Position numbers and translations under genes: made by a program. Source: Salinimicrobium sediminilitoris (GTDB taxonomy: Bacteria; Bacteroidota; Bacteroidia; Flavobacteriales; Flavobacteriaceae). Taken from it: DNA of 64,000 nucleotides. Each line of letters starts with the position of its first letter. The stretch's first letter is position 1. The stretch spans positions 342,365-406,364 of the forward strand of contig NZ_JAIVCC010000001.1 in the NCBI RefSeq assembly GCF_020866905.1. The letters are read 5' to 3'. Shown here piece after piece: positions 51,210 through 60,682 of the stretch. The notes under the pieces are model-generated. The model worked only from the letters and a program-made list of their open reading frames with translations. It ran no database searches and had not been told where the DNA came from.

Positions 51210-52055
51210 TTAGTAGTCTCCTAAAGTTTCTGGGTTTTGAACCAAAGCTTTTTCCAGCTGCTCATCATTTGGAGCAACACCGTGCCACTTGTGAGTGTGC
51301 ATCATGAAATCTACTCCATGTCCCATAACGGTAGTCATAATAACTGCTACCGGTTTACCTTTGCCGGTGCGGCTTTTAGCTTCCTGTAATCCTTTAATAA
51401 CTTCAGAAATGTTGTTCCCGTCTTTGATTTCAAGAACATCCCAGCCAAAGGCTTCAAATTTTGCTGTAATGTCTCCCATAGGTAAAACATCATCTGTACA
51501 GCCGTCAATTTGCTGATGATTTCGATCTACAGTGGCAATAAGGTTGTCAACTTTTTTGGCAGCTGCATACATGATGGCTTCCCAATTTTGACCTTCCTGA
51601 AGTTCCCCGTCACCGTGAAGTGAGTAAACAAGGTGCTTATCTCCATTCAGCTTTTTTGTGTTTGCAGCACCAATGGCCACAGATAGTCCCTGGCCTAAAG
51701 ATCCCGATGCAATTCTTACTCCCGGCAGTCCTTCGTGTGTTGTAGGGTGGCCCTGTAATCTTGAATTAATAAGTCTGAAAGTGTTGAGTTCCTCTATCGG
51801 AAAATATCCGCTTCGGGCAAGAACGCTGTAAAATACCGGGGAAATATGACCATTGGAAAGGAAGAACAAATCTTCTCCATTCCCATTCATGTCAAATCCT
51901 TCTTTGCGATCCATCATCTCCTGATAGAGTACGCTGATAAATTCGGCACAGCCCAAAGATCCTCCCGGGTGTCCGGAATTTACTTTGTGGACCTGCCTTA
52001 CAATATCCCTTCTTACCTGGGAGACAAAATCTTCTAGTTGTTGTGTGTTTGGCAT
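51210..52055 (-). CDS. Transketolase, N-terminal half subunit
   Basis: 281 residues with the thiamine-diphosphate domain: VNSGHPGGSLGCAEF, FFLSNGHISPVFYSVL, SGSLGQGLSVAIGAA and the diphosphate/metal motif GDGELQEGQNWEAIMYAA. First of the two subunit genes, 127 bp upstream of the C-terminal half; the gap holds no gene. Confidence 0.9.
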   Translation of the reverse strand: MPNTQQLEDFVSQVRRDIVRQVHKVNSGHPGGSLGCAEFISVLYQEMMDRKEGFDMNGNGEDLFFLSNGHISPVFYSVLARSGYFPIEELNTFRLINSRLQGHPTTHEGLPGVRIASGSLGQGLSVAIGAANTKKLNGDKHLVYSLHGDGELQEGQNWEAIMYAAAKKVDNLIATVDRNHQQIDGCTDDVLPMGDITAKFEAFGWDVLEIKDGNNISEVIKGLQEAKSRTGKGKPVAVIMTTVMGHGVDFMMHTHKWHGVAPNDEQLEKALVQNPETLGDY

Positions 52056-52258
52056 CTGGATTTAATTAAATGTGCTGCAAAAATACTATTTTATCAACGC
52101 TTTGGAAATCAACTCATGCCTATTCTTTTCAAAAGTTGTGAAGAATTAATGGTTGAAAGTTAAAGTAGATAAATGAAAAATGGAAAACTACACAAAAAAG
52201 TCACAAATGTCCTTGTGAAAAATTGGTCTTCCAGGTGGTAATTAATCCTGCTGCTGAC

Positions 52259-52304
52259 TTCGTACTTCTAAGTTCTAAGTTCGTACTTAAATTGGTTATC
52301 TTTG
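52259..52304 (+). promoter_or_regulatory. Heptamer array and promoter element before tgt
   Basis: Four 7-mers TTCGTAC, TTCTAAG, TTCTAAG, TTCGTAC (52259-52286) lie 10 bp upstream of TATCTTTG (52297-52304), a perfect TAnnTTTG element, 18 bp before the tgt ATG. The array occupies the place of the -33 region. Confidence 0.65.
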
Positions 52305-52322
52305 CGCCCATTAAAATCTTCT

Positions 52323-53453
52323 ATGAAATTTGAATTAGCAGTGACAGATCCCGGCAGCAGTGCACGTGCCGGAGTTATAACTACAGATCACGGAACCATC
52401 GAAACTCCCATCTTTATGCCGGTGGGAACCATAGCTACCGTAAAAGGAATTAGTCAAAAAGATCTCAAGGAACAGGTAAATCCCGATATTATTTTAGGAA
52501 ATACATATCACCTTTATCTGCGGCCTCAAACCGAGATCCTGAAAAAGGCCGGCGGACTCCATAAATTTATGAACTGGGACCGCAATATTCTTACCGATAG
52601 TGGCGGATACCAGGTTTATTCTCTTTCTGAAAGACGTAAGATCAAAGAAGAAGGCGTGAGATTTAAATCGCATATCGATGGATCCTACCATAATTTCACC
52701 CCCGAAAATGTTATGGAGATCCAGCGACAGATTGGTGCAGATATTATCATGGCTTTTGACGAATGCACGCCATATCCCTGCGATTACAAATACGCAAAGA
52801 ACTCCATGCATCGTACGCATCGCTGGTTGGATCGTTGTATAACCCATTTTGAGAAGACGCCGCCACTTTACGGCTATTCACAGTCTCTTTTCCCTATTGT
52901 ACAGGGGAGTACTTATAAAGACCTAAGAGAACAATCGGCTGAATATATAGCTGCAGCAGGGGCAGAGGGCAATGCCATTGGCGGACTTTCAGTAGGGGAA
53001 CCGGCAGAAGAAATGTACGCCATGACCGAGATCGTGACGAATATCCTTCCGAAGGAAAAGCCGCGTTATCTAATGGGAGTTGGAACACCAATTAATATTC
53101 TGGAAAATATTGCTCTGGGAGTAGATATGTTTGATTGTGTGATGCCAACCAGGAATGCCAGAAATGGAATGCTCTTTACTGCTCATGGCACCATTAATAT
53201 CAAGAATAAGAAGTGGGAAGATGACTTTTCTCCTATTGATGACAGCGGTATGACTTATGTTGATACTTACTACACCAAAGCATACTTAAAACATTTGTTT
53301 TCGGTCAATGAATTGCTTGGCAAGCAAATTGCTACCATGCATAACCTCGGCTTCTACCTTTGGTTGGTTCGTGAAGCCAGAAAACATATCTTAGCCGGGG
53401 ATTTTGCCTCCTGGAAAAATAAGATGGTACAGCAAATGAACAAACGTCTCTAA
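52323..53453 (+). CDS. tgt: Queuine tRNA-ribosyltransferase, apparent zinc-less variant
   Basis: Exchanges guanine 34 for preQ1 in tRNAs with GUN anticodons. The catalytic Asp motif DSGGYQVYSL and the nucleophile motif FDCVMPTRNARNG are intact, as is GGLSVGEPAEEM. Aligned on the conserved (S/T)-(R/K)-AYL-HL block, the E. coli zinc ligands C302, C304 and C307 correspond to G309, T311 and D314; only the His (H340, in ATMHNL) remains. 376 aa. ATG at 52323. Followed after 1 bp by the lptF/G gene. Confidence 0.92.
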   Translation: MKFELAVTDPGSSARAGVITTDHGTIETPIFMPVGTIATVKGISQKDLKEQVNPDIILGNTYHLYLRPQTEILKKAGGLHKFMNWDRNILTDSGGYQVYSLSERRKIKEEGVRFKSHIDGSYHNFTPENVMEIQRQIGADIIMAFDECTPYPCDYKYAKNSMHRTHRWLDRCITHFEKTPPLYGYSQSLFPIVQGSTYKDLREQSAEYIAAAGAEGNAIGGLSVGEPAEEMYAMTEIVTNILPKEKPRYLMGVGTPINILENIALGVDMFDCVMPTRNARNGMLFTAHGTINIKNKKWEDDFSPIDDSGMTYVDTYYTKAYLKHLFSVNELLGKQIATMHNLGFYLWLVREARKHILAGDFASWKNKMVQQMNKRL

Positions 53454-53454
53454 A

Positions 53455-54531
53455 TTGAAGATTCTTGACTGGTACATACTAAAGCGATACCTGGGAACAT
53501 TTATATTAATGTTGCTCCTCTTTATCCCTATTGGTATAACGGTGAACCTGGCCGAGAAGATCGACAAGATCCTGCAGAATGAAGTGCCTTTCTTGGAGGT
53601 GGTAAATTATTATATCGACTTTACGATCTATTTTGCCAACCTGCTTTTTCCTTTATTCCTGTTTCTTTCGGTTATTTGGTTCACCTCTAAACTTGCTCAG
53701 AATACGGAAATTATTGCCTTCTTAAGTAGTGGTGTTTCCTTCTGGCGGTTTCTTCGTCCTTATTTGATAGGGTCCACAATTGTGTGTGCAGCTGCTCTTG
53801 TCATGGGGATGTACCTTGCTCCAAGTGCCAGTAAGGGTTTTAATGAATTTAAATACACTTATTTAAAAAAGGGTAGTGAAGTACAGGAGACCAGTGACGT
53901 CTACAGGCAGATCAACGATAATGAATTTATTTACGCCTCCCATTTTCAGCCTCGAATTAATTCAGCTCAAAACTTCACCTTAGAACACTTTGAGGGGAAT
54001 AAGATGCTCTTTAAGATTAGCGCATCCAGGTTAAAATTGAATGAAGAAGATTCAACTTATACTTTGACCAACTATAATAAGAGAATAATAGGGGAGGAAG
54101 AAGATGAATTGATCTTCGAAATAAGTAAAGACACCATTCTTCCTTTTGATTTTGAGGAACTCACGCCGGTATCTTATATGGCCGAAACTCTTAATTACAA
54201 TGAACTCGAAGCCTTTATCGAGCAGGAAAAAGGTCGTGGTTCGGGGAATATAAACCGCTATAAGGTGGTGGCCTATAAGCGATGGAGTCTTCCGGTTTCT
54301 GCCTACATACTTACCGTAATTGCAGTTGCCGTTTCTTCGATGAAGCGCCGTGGGGGAATGGGAGTGAACCTGGCACTGGGAATAACCCTTGCCTTTGTCT
54401 TTATCTTTATGGATAAGGTTTTTGGAACCATTGCCGAGCAGAGTACTTTCTCTCCCCTTCTGGCTGTATGGTTTCCCAATATTTTCTTCGGAATTTTAGC
54501 TGTTTACCTGCTCTGGAATGCTAAGCGATAA
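53455..54531 (+). CDS. LptF/LptG family LPS export permease
   Basis: A 358-residue permease: three N-terminal spans, a periplasmic beta-jellyroll domain (about 125-260) and three C-terminal spans. N terminus KILDWYILKRYLGTFILMLLLF is characteristic. Works with LptB (2781-3521) to lift lipopolysaccharide. Start is TTG at 53455, one base after the tgt stop; no ATG option. The tgt-lptF/G pairing is common in Bacteroidetes. Confidence 0.88.
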   Translation: MKILDWYILKRYLGTFILMLLLFIPIGITVNLAEKIDKILQNEVPFLEVVNYYIDFTIYFANLLFPLFLFLSVIWFTSKLAQNTEIIAFLSSGVSFWRFLRPYLIGSTIVCAAALVMGMYLAPSASKGFNEFKYTYLKKGSEVQETSDVYRQINDNEFIYASHFQPRINSAQNFTLEHFEGNKMLFKISASRLKLNEEDSTYTLTNYNKRIIGEEEDELIFEISKDTILPFDFEELTPVSYMAETLNYNELEAFIEQEKGRGSGNINRYKVVAYKRWSLPVSAYILTVIAVAVSSMKRRGGMGVNLALGITLAFVFIFMDKVFGTIAEQSTFSPLLAVWFPNIFFGILAVYLLWNAKR

Positions 54532-55441
54532 AGCTAAAGCTTACCTGCATTTTCACTTAATTGTGTTCATCTGGGGATTCACCGCTGTTTTGGGAGCATT
54601 GATAACTCTATATGCCGTGCCGCTGGTATGGTACAGGATGTTAATGGCGAGTGGTTTTATTTTTCTCTGGATCAAATGGAAGAAGAAGAAATTACGTCTT
54701 GCACCAAAGCGGGTCCTTGTGATGTTGATTGCCGGGGTGATAATCGCTCTTCACTGGCTTACCTTTTTTGGTGCTATTAAAGTGTCCAATGTTTCTATTA
54801 CGCTAGCCTTGCTTTCTACAGGAGCTTTTTTCACCTCTTTTCTGGAACCTTTATTTTATAAGCGGAAGGTAATATGGTATGAGATCCTTTTTGGAGTCAT
54901 TGTAATTTGCGGTCTCTACATTATATTTAAGGTTGAGACAGAATATGTCCTGGGAATACTTCTTGCTTTGATTTCTGCATTTCTTTCGGCAGTTTTCTCC
55001 CTCATCAATGGAAAACTGGCTCAAAAGGAAGATGCTTCAGTCATCTCTTTTTACGAACTTCTCACTGGTACAGGAGCCATAACTATATATCTGCTTGTAA
55101 TGTCATTTTTCGAAAACAGTACGGCAGGTTTCAGCAGTGAGTTTTTTAGTGTTTCGGCTATGGACTGGACCTACCTTATTATCTTGGCTTCGGTATGTAC
55201 TGCCTATGCTTTCATAGCTTCTGTAGCTGTTATGCGATATTTGAGTCCATATACAATAATGCTGACGATCAACCTGGAGCCGGTTTATGGAATTCTACTT
55301 GCCTTTTGGATCTTTGGGAGCGATGAAGCAATGGATCCGGGGTTCTATTACGGGGCTGTAATTATTTTAACCACAGTGATTATGAACGGCATTTTAAAGA
55401 CGAGGAGAAAATTCAAAAAACAGCCAAAACCTACCTCTTAA
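54518..55441 (+). CDS. EamA/DMT family transporter
   Basis: A 307-residue protein with ten predicted spans and two EamA repeats (HFHLIVFIWGFTAVLGALI...; LALISAFLSAVFSLINGKLAQ...). Likely a metabolite exporter; substrate unknown. Overlaps the lptF/G gene by 14 bp, so translationally coupled. Confidence 0.88.
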   Translation: MLSDKAKAYLHFHLIVFIWGFTAVLGALITLYAVPLVWYRMLMASGFIFLWIKWKKKKLRLAPKRVLVMLIAGVIIALHWLTFFGAIKVSNVSITLALLSTGAFFTSFLEPLFYKRKVIWYEILFGVIVICGLYIIFKVETEYVLGILLALISAFLSAVFSLINGKLAQKEDASVISFYELLTGTGAITIYLLVMSFFENSTAGFSSEFFSVSAMDWTYLIILASVCTAYAFIASVAVMRYLSPYTIMLTINLEPVYGILLAFWIFGSDEAMDPGFYYGAVIILTTVIMNGILKTRRKFKKQPKPTS

Positions 55442-55447
55442 GTTTCT

Positions 55448-55455
55448 TATATTTG
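55448..55455 (+). promoter_or_regulatory. TAnnTTTG element before accA
   Basis: TATATTTG 31 bp before the accA ATG; no -33 match seen. Confidence 0.45.
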
Positions 55456-55486
55456 TAAGCTAATTAAAAACAACCCATAACTCATT

Positions 55487-56440
55487 ATGGAATATTTAGA
55501 CTTTGAATTACCTATAAAGGAGTTGGAAGAACAATACCAAAAGGCTTGTGCCATTGGTCAGGAAAGTGATGTCGATGTTACTGCCACTTGCCGTCAAATT
55601 GAAAAAAGACTAAACGAAACTAAAAAGGAAATATATAAGAATCTTACTGCCTGGCAGAGGGTTCAGCTTTCCAGGCATCCAAACCGTCCATATACTCTTG
55701 ATTATATCAATGCTATTTGTGGTGATACTTTTCTTGAACTTCATGGAGACAGAAATGTGAAAGATGACAAAGCCATGATTGGAGGTCTTGGAAAAATTGG
55801 GGATCAAAGTTACATGTTCGTTGGTCAACAAAAAGGTTATAATACCAAGACTCGCCAGTATCGTAATTTCGGAATGGCAAACCCCGAAGGATATCGCAAG
55901 GCGCTGCGCCTTATGAAATCTGCTGAGAAATTTGGTATTCCTGTAGTGACTTTCGTAGATACCCCGGGCGCTTATCCAGGCCTTGAAGCCGAAGAGCGTG
56001 GACAGGGAGAGGCTATTGCCCGAAATATTCTTGAAATGACCCGCTTAAAAGTGCCAATTATCGTTGTGATCATTGGAGAAGGAGCAAGTGGGGGAGCCCT
56101 TGGAATTGGAGTGGGAGATAAGGTACTCATGCTTGAAAATACATGGTACTCTGTAATTTCGCCCGAATCCTGTTCTTCAATTTTATGGAGAAGCTGGGAG
56201 TTTAAAGAAAAAGCAGCCGATGCTTTAAAACTTACCGCCAAGGATATGAAAAAGCAAAAGCTTATTGATGAGATCGTCAAAGAACCGGTTGGAGGCGCCC
56301 ACAGCAACAGGGAAATGACTTTTGAAATTGTTAAGAATGCCATTTCTGAAGCTTATGGTGAGTTTAAAAACTTATCACCAGAAGAACTGACTAAAAAACG
56401 AATGAATAAGTATTCCCAAATGGGAGTCTTTAAAGGTTAA
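55487..56440 (+). CDS. accA: Acetyl-CoA carboxylase carboxyltransferase subunit alpha
   Basis: Transfers the carboxyl group from biotin to acetyl-CoA with AccD, first step of fatty acid synthesis. Typical features: [12 protein letters not shown] start, [52 protein letters not shown] and [12 protein letters not shown]. 317 aa is standard. Own terminator. Confidence 0.95.
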   Translation: MEYLDFELPIKELEEQYQKACAIGQESDVDVTATCRQIEKRLNETKKEIYKNLTAWQRVQLSRHPNRPYTLDYINAICGDTFLELHGDRNVKDDKAMIGGLGKIGDQSYMFVGQQKGYNTKTRQYRNFGMANPEGYRKALRLMKSAEKFGIPVVTFVDTPGAYPGLEAEERGQGEAIARNILEMTRLKVPIIVVIIGEGASGGALGIGVGDKVLMLENTWYSVISPESCSSILWRSWEFKEKAADALKLTAKDMKKQKLIDEIVKEPVGGAHSNREMTFEIVKNAISEAYGEFKNLSPEELTKKRMNKYSQMGVFKG

Positions 56441-56460
56441 ATCCTTACTACATAAGAAAG

Positions 56461-56495
56461 AAAAAAATCCGAAGGGTTACTCTTCGGATTTTTTT
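56461..56495 (+). terminator. Terminator of accA
   Basis: AAAAAAATCCGAAG and CTTCGGATTTTTTT, 14-bp stem. Confidence 0.9.
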
Positions 56496-56607
56496 GGCCT
56501 TATCAACAACTAATTAAAGTTGTCAACAGTTAAAATGTTCATAAACTGTGAACTAAGTAAAGCTGTCTTCAACGAAGTTCTAAACTCTATTTTTCTACTT
56601 TCGTAAT

Positions 56608-58161
56608 ATGGAAAAAGTCAAAGCCCCACAAAATATCAATTACAGTCCCGGGAATGTCATAAATCTCGAGAAAGGTAAAATTCCGCCACAAGCGGTTGAT
56701 TTAGAAGAAGTTGTGCTTGGCGCGATGATGATCGATAAAAGAGGGGTTGACGAGATCATCGATATTTTACATCCCGACGTTTTCTATAAAAGTGCTCACC
56801 AGCATATTTTTGAAGCTATATTTAAGCTTTTTGAAAACTCAGAACCGGTCGACTTATTAACGGTTTCCAATCAATTAAGGAAAGATCAAAAACTCGAGCA
56901 GGTGGGAGGGGATTTTTACCTGGTACAGCTCACCCAAAAAGTATCTTCTTCTGCCCATATTGAATTTCATGCGAGGATCATTCTTCAAAAATATATTCAG
57001 CGTAGTTTGATCAAGATCTCTAACGAGATCATCGAAGAGTCGTATGATGAAACCACAGATGTATTTGACCTTTTAGACACTGCAGAATCCAAACTTTATG
57101 AAGTAACCCAGGGGAACATTAAAAGATCTTCAGAGACTGCCCAGGATCTTGTAATGCAGGCTAAGAAAAAGATTCAGGAAATTTCCAATAAATCGGGACT
57201 TTCGGGAATTCCTTCAGGATTTGAGAGGCTGGATAAGCTAACTTCCGGTTGGCAGCCCAGTGACCTTATTATTGTTGCTGCGCGTCCAGGTATGGGTAAA
57301 ACGGCCCTTACTTTGTCTATGGCCCGTAATATTTCCGTAGGACAGAATATTCCTGTGGCTTTCTTTTCCCTGGAGATGTCCTCGGTACAGTTGATCACTC
57401 GTTTGATATCTTCAGAAACCGGACTGTCTTCTGAAAAACTTCGTACAGGAAACCTGGAAAAACACGAGTGGGAACAGCTTAACGTAAAAGTAAAAGGCCT
57501 TGAAAAAGCGCCTCTTTTTATAGATGATACTCCTTCCCTTTCAATTTTTGATTTAAGGGCGAAAGCAAGAAGACTGGCTTCACAACATGGAATTAGATTG
57601 ATCGTGATTGATTACCTGCAGTTGATGACGGCCGGTGGTAGTCAAAAAGGTGGAAACAGGGAACAGGAAATTTCAACCATTTCCCGAAACTTAAAAGCCC
57701 TGGCAAAGGAACTCAATGTACCGGTGATCGCGCTCTCCCAGCTCTCCCGTGCCGTGGAAACCAGGGGAGGTTCAAAAAGGCCACTTTTGAGTGACCTTCG
57801 GGAATCTGGAGCTATCGAGCAGGATGCCGATATTGTTTCCTTCATTTATCGTCCCGAATATTATAAAATTGAGGAGTGGGATGATGAAGAGCGTTCTCCT
57901 ACAGACGGACAGGCAGAATTCATTGTGGCAAAACACAGGAATGGTGGCCTTGAGAATATTAGGTTGAAATTCGTTGGTCATTTAGGTAAATTCGATAACT
58001 TAGATGACTTTGATTCCCCGTCTGAGTTTCATTCGAAAATGAATGACAATGACTCAGGAGATATGAGCTTTACTACCGGGCATTTTCCCAGTGCCGATGA
58101 AGCTTTTGGAAGCTCAATGAATGATGATCTAAATGATGACGACAGCGACGTACCTTTTTAA
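56608..58161 (+). CDS. dnaB: Replicative DNA helicase DnaB
   Basis: Hexameric fork helicase, 517 aa. N-terminal DnaB domain (PPQAVDLEEVVLGAMMID), linker, then RecA-like motor with Walker A AARPGMGKTALTL (about residue 230), LIVIDYLQLM, and RGGSKRPLLSDLRESGAIEQDADIV. An acidic C-terminal tail ends DDDSDVPF. TACTTTCG shortly before the ATG is a poor -7 match. No intein. Confidence 0.95.
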   Translation: MEKVKAPQNINYSPGNVINLEKGKIPPQAVDLEEVVLGAMMIDKRGVDEIIDILHPDVFYKSAHQHIFEAIFKLFENSEPVDLLTVSNQLRKDQKLEQVGGDFYLVQLTQKVSSSAHIEFHARIILQKYIQRSLIKISNEIIEESYDETTDVFDLLDTAESKLYEVTQGNIKRSSETAQDLVMQAKKKIQEISNKSGLSGIPSGFERLDKLTSGWQPSDLIIVAARPGMGKTALTLSMARNISVGQNIPVAFFSLEMSSVQLITRLISSETGLSSEKLRTGNLEKHEWEQLNVKVKGLEKAPLFIDDTPSLSIFDLRAKARRLASQHGIRLIVIDYLQLMTAGGSQKGGNREQEISTISRNLKALAKELNVPVIALSQLSRAVETRGGSKRPLLSDLRESGAIEQDADIVSFIYRPEYYKIEEWDDEERSPTDGQAEFIVAKHRNGGLENIRLKFVGHLGKFDNLDDFDSPSEFHSKMNDNDSGDMSFTTGHFPSADEAFGSSMNDDLNDDDSDVPF

Positions 58162-58178
58162 AAATGTGATTTTGTTCC

Positions 58179-58257
58179 TTCCGAATATCTTCGGAAGATC
58201 TCTTACTGATAATACACATCCTAAAGCCGGAAAGAATTTTCTCTTTTCCGGCTTTTT
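58179..58257 (+). terminator. Two hairpins after dnaB
   Basis: CTTCCGAA/TTCGGAAG (58179-58198) and a stronger AAAGCCGGAAA/TTTCCGGCTTT (58223-58255) followed by TT. The second looks like a terminator yet ends 2 bp before the likely start of the next gene. Confidence 0.7.
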
Positions 58258-58258
58258 C

Positions 58259-59500
58259 ATGCTCCTGTTTTTCCTAATGTCTTTTCCGGCTTTTGCTTCT
58301 CAAATCCTTATTCCTATGGATGCTGAAGGCCAACGAAACCATTTGAAGGCTTATGGCATTACCTACTGGATGCTCGAAAAAGACGCAAAAGTGCAGTGGC
58401 TGCTCAATTACCGGGGCGGATCCTTTCTTTTACCAGATTCTGAAGAACTGCGCAGGGAGTGTAAGATTCGTGGGGTCTCCTATGAGGTAATTAGTGATCA
58501 AAAAACCGAAACTATTCTGGAGGAAATTGCGAGCCCCTCCAGAAATATGGAGGCTGTTCTTCTGGAAAAAGCTCCTAAAATTGCAGTTTATTCCCCCGAA
58601 GGTAACCGGCCCTGGGACGATGCGGTAACTATGGTGCTTACCTATGCCGAGATTCCATATGAAACAATTTATGATAAGGAAGTCCTTAGTGACGCCCTTT
58701 TGTTGTTCGACTGGTTGCACCTGCATCATGAAGATTTTACGGGACAGTATGGTAAATTCTACCGCAGCTATCGCACCGCTCCCTGGTATATTGAAGATAA
58801 GAAACGGGCCGAAGCCCTTGCTTCAGAACTTGGTTATGATAAGGTTTCTGAAGAAAAACTGGCAGTTGCACTTAAAATTAGAGATTACGTTGTTGGAGGG
58901 GGATTCATGTTTGCGATGTGTAGTGCGACAGATAGTTTCGACATTGCCCTTTCTGCCGAAGGCGTTGACATTGCCGAACCCATGTTTGACGGGGATCCCA
59001 GTGATGCCGACTATCAGAAAAAACTGCACTTTGAAAAGAGCTTTGCCTTTGAAAACTTCATCCTGGAAAGAAATCCAATGGTTTACGAATTCTCGTCGAT
59101 TGATATGACCAATAAGCGGCAGGTGCCTATGGACGTTGATTATTTTACGCTCATGGAATACTCCGCAAAATGGGATCCTGTACCAACCATGCTTACCCAA
59201 AATCATACTAGGCTGGTAAAAGGTTTTATGGGACAAACTACCTCTTACGATCCTGCAACCATTAAACCTACGGTACTGGTAATGGGGCAAAGCAAGATCA
59301 ATGGCGAAGCAAAATACATCCACGGAATTAAAGGCAATGGTTTTTTTACATTTTACGGAGGCCATGACCCCGAAGATTATCAACATATGGTAGGTGATCC
59401 AAAGACAGAATTAGAACTTCATCCCACCTCTCCCGGCTACCGTCTTATCCTTAATAATGTTCTTTTCCCTGCAGCCAAGAAACAAAAGCAGAAGACTTAG
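58259..59500 (+). CDS. Exported conserved protein, usually labelled asparagine synthetase B
   Basis: About 413 residues. A hydrophobic N terminus (MLLFFLMSFPAFAS) looks like a signal peptide lacking basic residues; conserved blocks follow (SQILIPMDAEGQRNHLKAYGITYWMLE, LNYRGGSFLLPD, DWLHLHHEDFTGQYGKF, VGGGFMFAMCSATDSFDIAL, FYGGHDPEDYQH). I recall this Bacteroidetes family carrying the name asparagine synthetase B, but neither the N-terminal Cys amidotransferase nor the ATP-pyrophosphatase SGGLDS motif is present, so that function is not supported; the FYGGHDPED and GGFMFAMCSATDSFD segments recall glutamine-amidotransferase-like folds. The frame is open back to 58133 inside dnaB; GTG at 58166 is an alternative start. 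Confidence 0.75.
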   Translation: MLLFFLMSFPAFASQILIPMDAEGQRNHLKAYGITYWMLEKDAKVQWLLNYRGGSFLLPDSEELRRECKIRGVSYEVISDQKTETILEEIASPSRNMEAVLLEKAPKIAVYSPEGNRPWDDAVTMVLTYAEIPYETIYDKEVLSDALLLFDWLHLHHEDFTGQYGKFYRSYRTAPWYIEDKKRAEALASELGYDKVSEEKLAVALKIRDYVVGGGFMFAMCSATDSFDIALSAEGVDIAEPMFDGDPSDADYQKKLHFEKSFAFENFILERNPMVYEFSSIDMTNKRQVPMDVDYFTLMEYSAKWDPVPTMLTQNHTRLVKGFMGQTTSYDPATIKPTVLVMGQSKINGEAKYIHGIKGNGFFTFYGGHDPEDYQHMVGDPKTELELHPTSPGYRLILNNVLFPAAKKQKQKT

Positions 59501-59527
59501 GAGAGGAATTCCTATTTTTACTCCCCT

Positions 59528-60634
59528 ATGGAAAAATCAGAAAATTTCAACAGGAAGGTTACCAGAACAATATTCATTGCATTGCTGATGCTTTCAGCTT
59601 TTGCCTTGCTTATTTTTCATGCCAACTTTTTCCTTTTAGTCTTTGCAGGTATCTTTTTTTCGGTGCTGTTAAACTTTGCTTCGAACTGGATAGTGAGTAA
59701 AACGCCACTTAAATATGGTTTGGCTTTATTTCTTATCCTGCTTTTAATATCGGGAATTTTGTACTTGATTATTCTTTTAGTCGGTCCTTCTATGGTGGAG
59801 CAGGTGCAGGATATGATTGAAACTTTGCCCCGATCACTGCAGAACCTTAGAGAGAAAATTAAACAAACCGCTATTGGTAGAAGTTTGTTTGAAGAACTTC
59901 CAAGTGATCTGGGTTCTTTATTAGAAGAAAGGGGGGAGGTAATGTCCCGAATCGTCGGCTCGTTCTCAACTACAATAGGTGCAATAGCAAATTTCTTTAT
60001 CATCATTGTTACGGGAATATTTTTGGCTTCAAGTCCAGGTATTTATACAAAAGGTTTTACTAAATTATTTCCTGTGAATTTTCGTCCCCGTTTAAGGGAA
60101 GTAATGGATAAGACACAGTATTCCCTTAGCCTTTGGATGATGGCCAAATTGCTTTCCATGTTGGTAGTGGGAATTTTTACTGCCATTGGTTTACAATTTC
60201 TGGGAATGCCTATGCCCTATGCCCTGGCTTTAATAGCCGCTTTATTTTCATTTATTCCCAATATTGGACCGTATCTTGCTTTGGCCCCCGCAGTACTCAT
60301 TGCGCTAATGCAGGGAGGTAATATGTACATTTATGTTCTAATACTTTATTTTAGTATACAGATTGTGGAGAGTTATTTAATTACTCCTATGATCGAAAAG
60401 AAAATGGTACATCTCCCGCCTGCCCTTACGCTTTTTTGGATGGTGTTATTAGGAGTGCTTACAGGAATTCTTGGACTAATTATGGCCACCCCGATTCTTG
60501 CAGCACTTATTGTAATTATTCAGGAGTTATATGTGAAAGATTATTTGGAGGCGCAAAATGAGAAAGCAAGTGAAACAAATCCAGAAGTATTGATTGAAGA
60601 AGTAGATCAGGAAAACCCGAAATTAAAATCCTGA
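59528..60634 (+). CDS. AI-2E family transporter
   Basis: A 368-residue membrane protein with about eight spans and a helical extracytoplasmic segment (MVEQVQDMIETLPRSLQNLREKIKQ), ending with the family region GPYLALAPAVLIALMQGG and PALTLFWMVLLGVLTGILGLIMATPI. Members export autoinducer-2 or act as sodium/proton antiporters; which is open. Followed 48 bp on by the amidohydrolase. Confidence 0.87.
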   Translation: MEKSENFNRKVTRTIFIALLMLSAFALLIFHANFFLLVFAGIFFSVLLNFASNWIVSKTPLKYGLALFLILLLISGILYLIILLVGPSMVEQVQDMIETLPRSLQNLREKIKQTAIGRSLFEELPSDLGSLLEERGEVMSRIVGSFSTTIGAIANFFIIIVTGIFLASSPGIYTKGFTKLFPVNFRPRLREVMDKTQYSLSLWMMAKLLSMLVVGIFTAIGLQFLGMPMPYALALIAALFSFIPNIGPYLALAPAVLIALMQGGNMYIYVLILYFSIQIVESYLITPMIEKKMVHLPPALTLFWMVLLGVLTGILGLIMATPILAALIVIIQELYVKDYLEAQNEKASETNPEVLIEEVDQENPKLKS

Positions 60635-60682
60635 AAAACCTTTTTGTCAGAGAGGCTTTCAAATTCAGAAAAGATCTTAATC

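Noticed and set aside
50129-52055. Transketolase broken by a frameshift
   Set aside because: Two complete subunits with their own starts and a 127-bp gap; split transketolase is normal in this phylum.
58823-59386. 187-residue minus-strand frame
   Set aside because: Shadow of the exported protein gene on the plus strand; no recognisable protein features.
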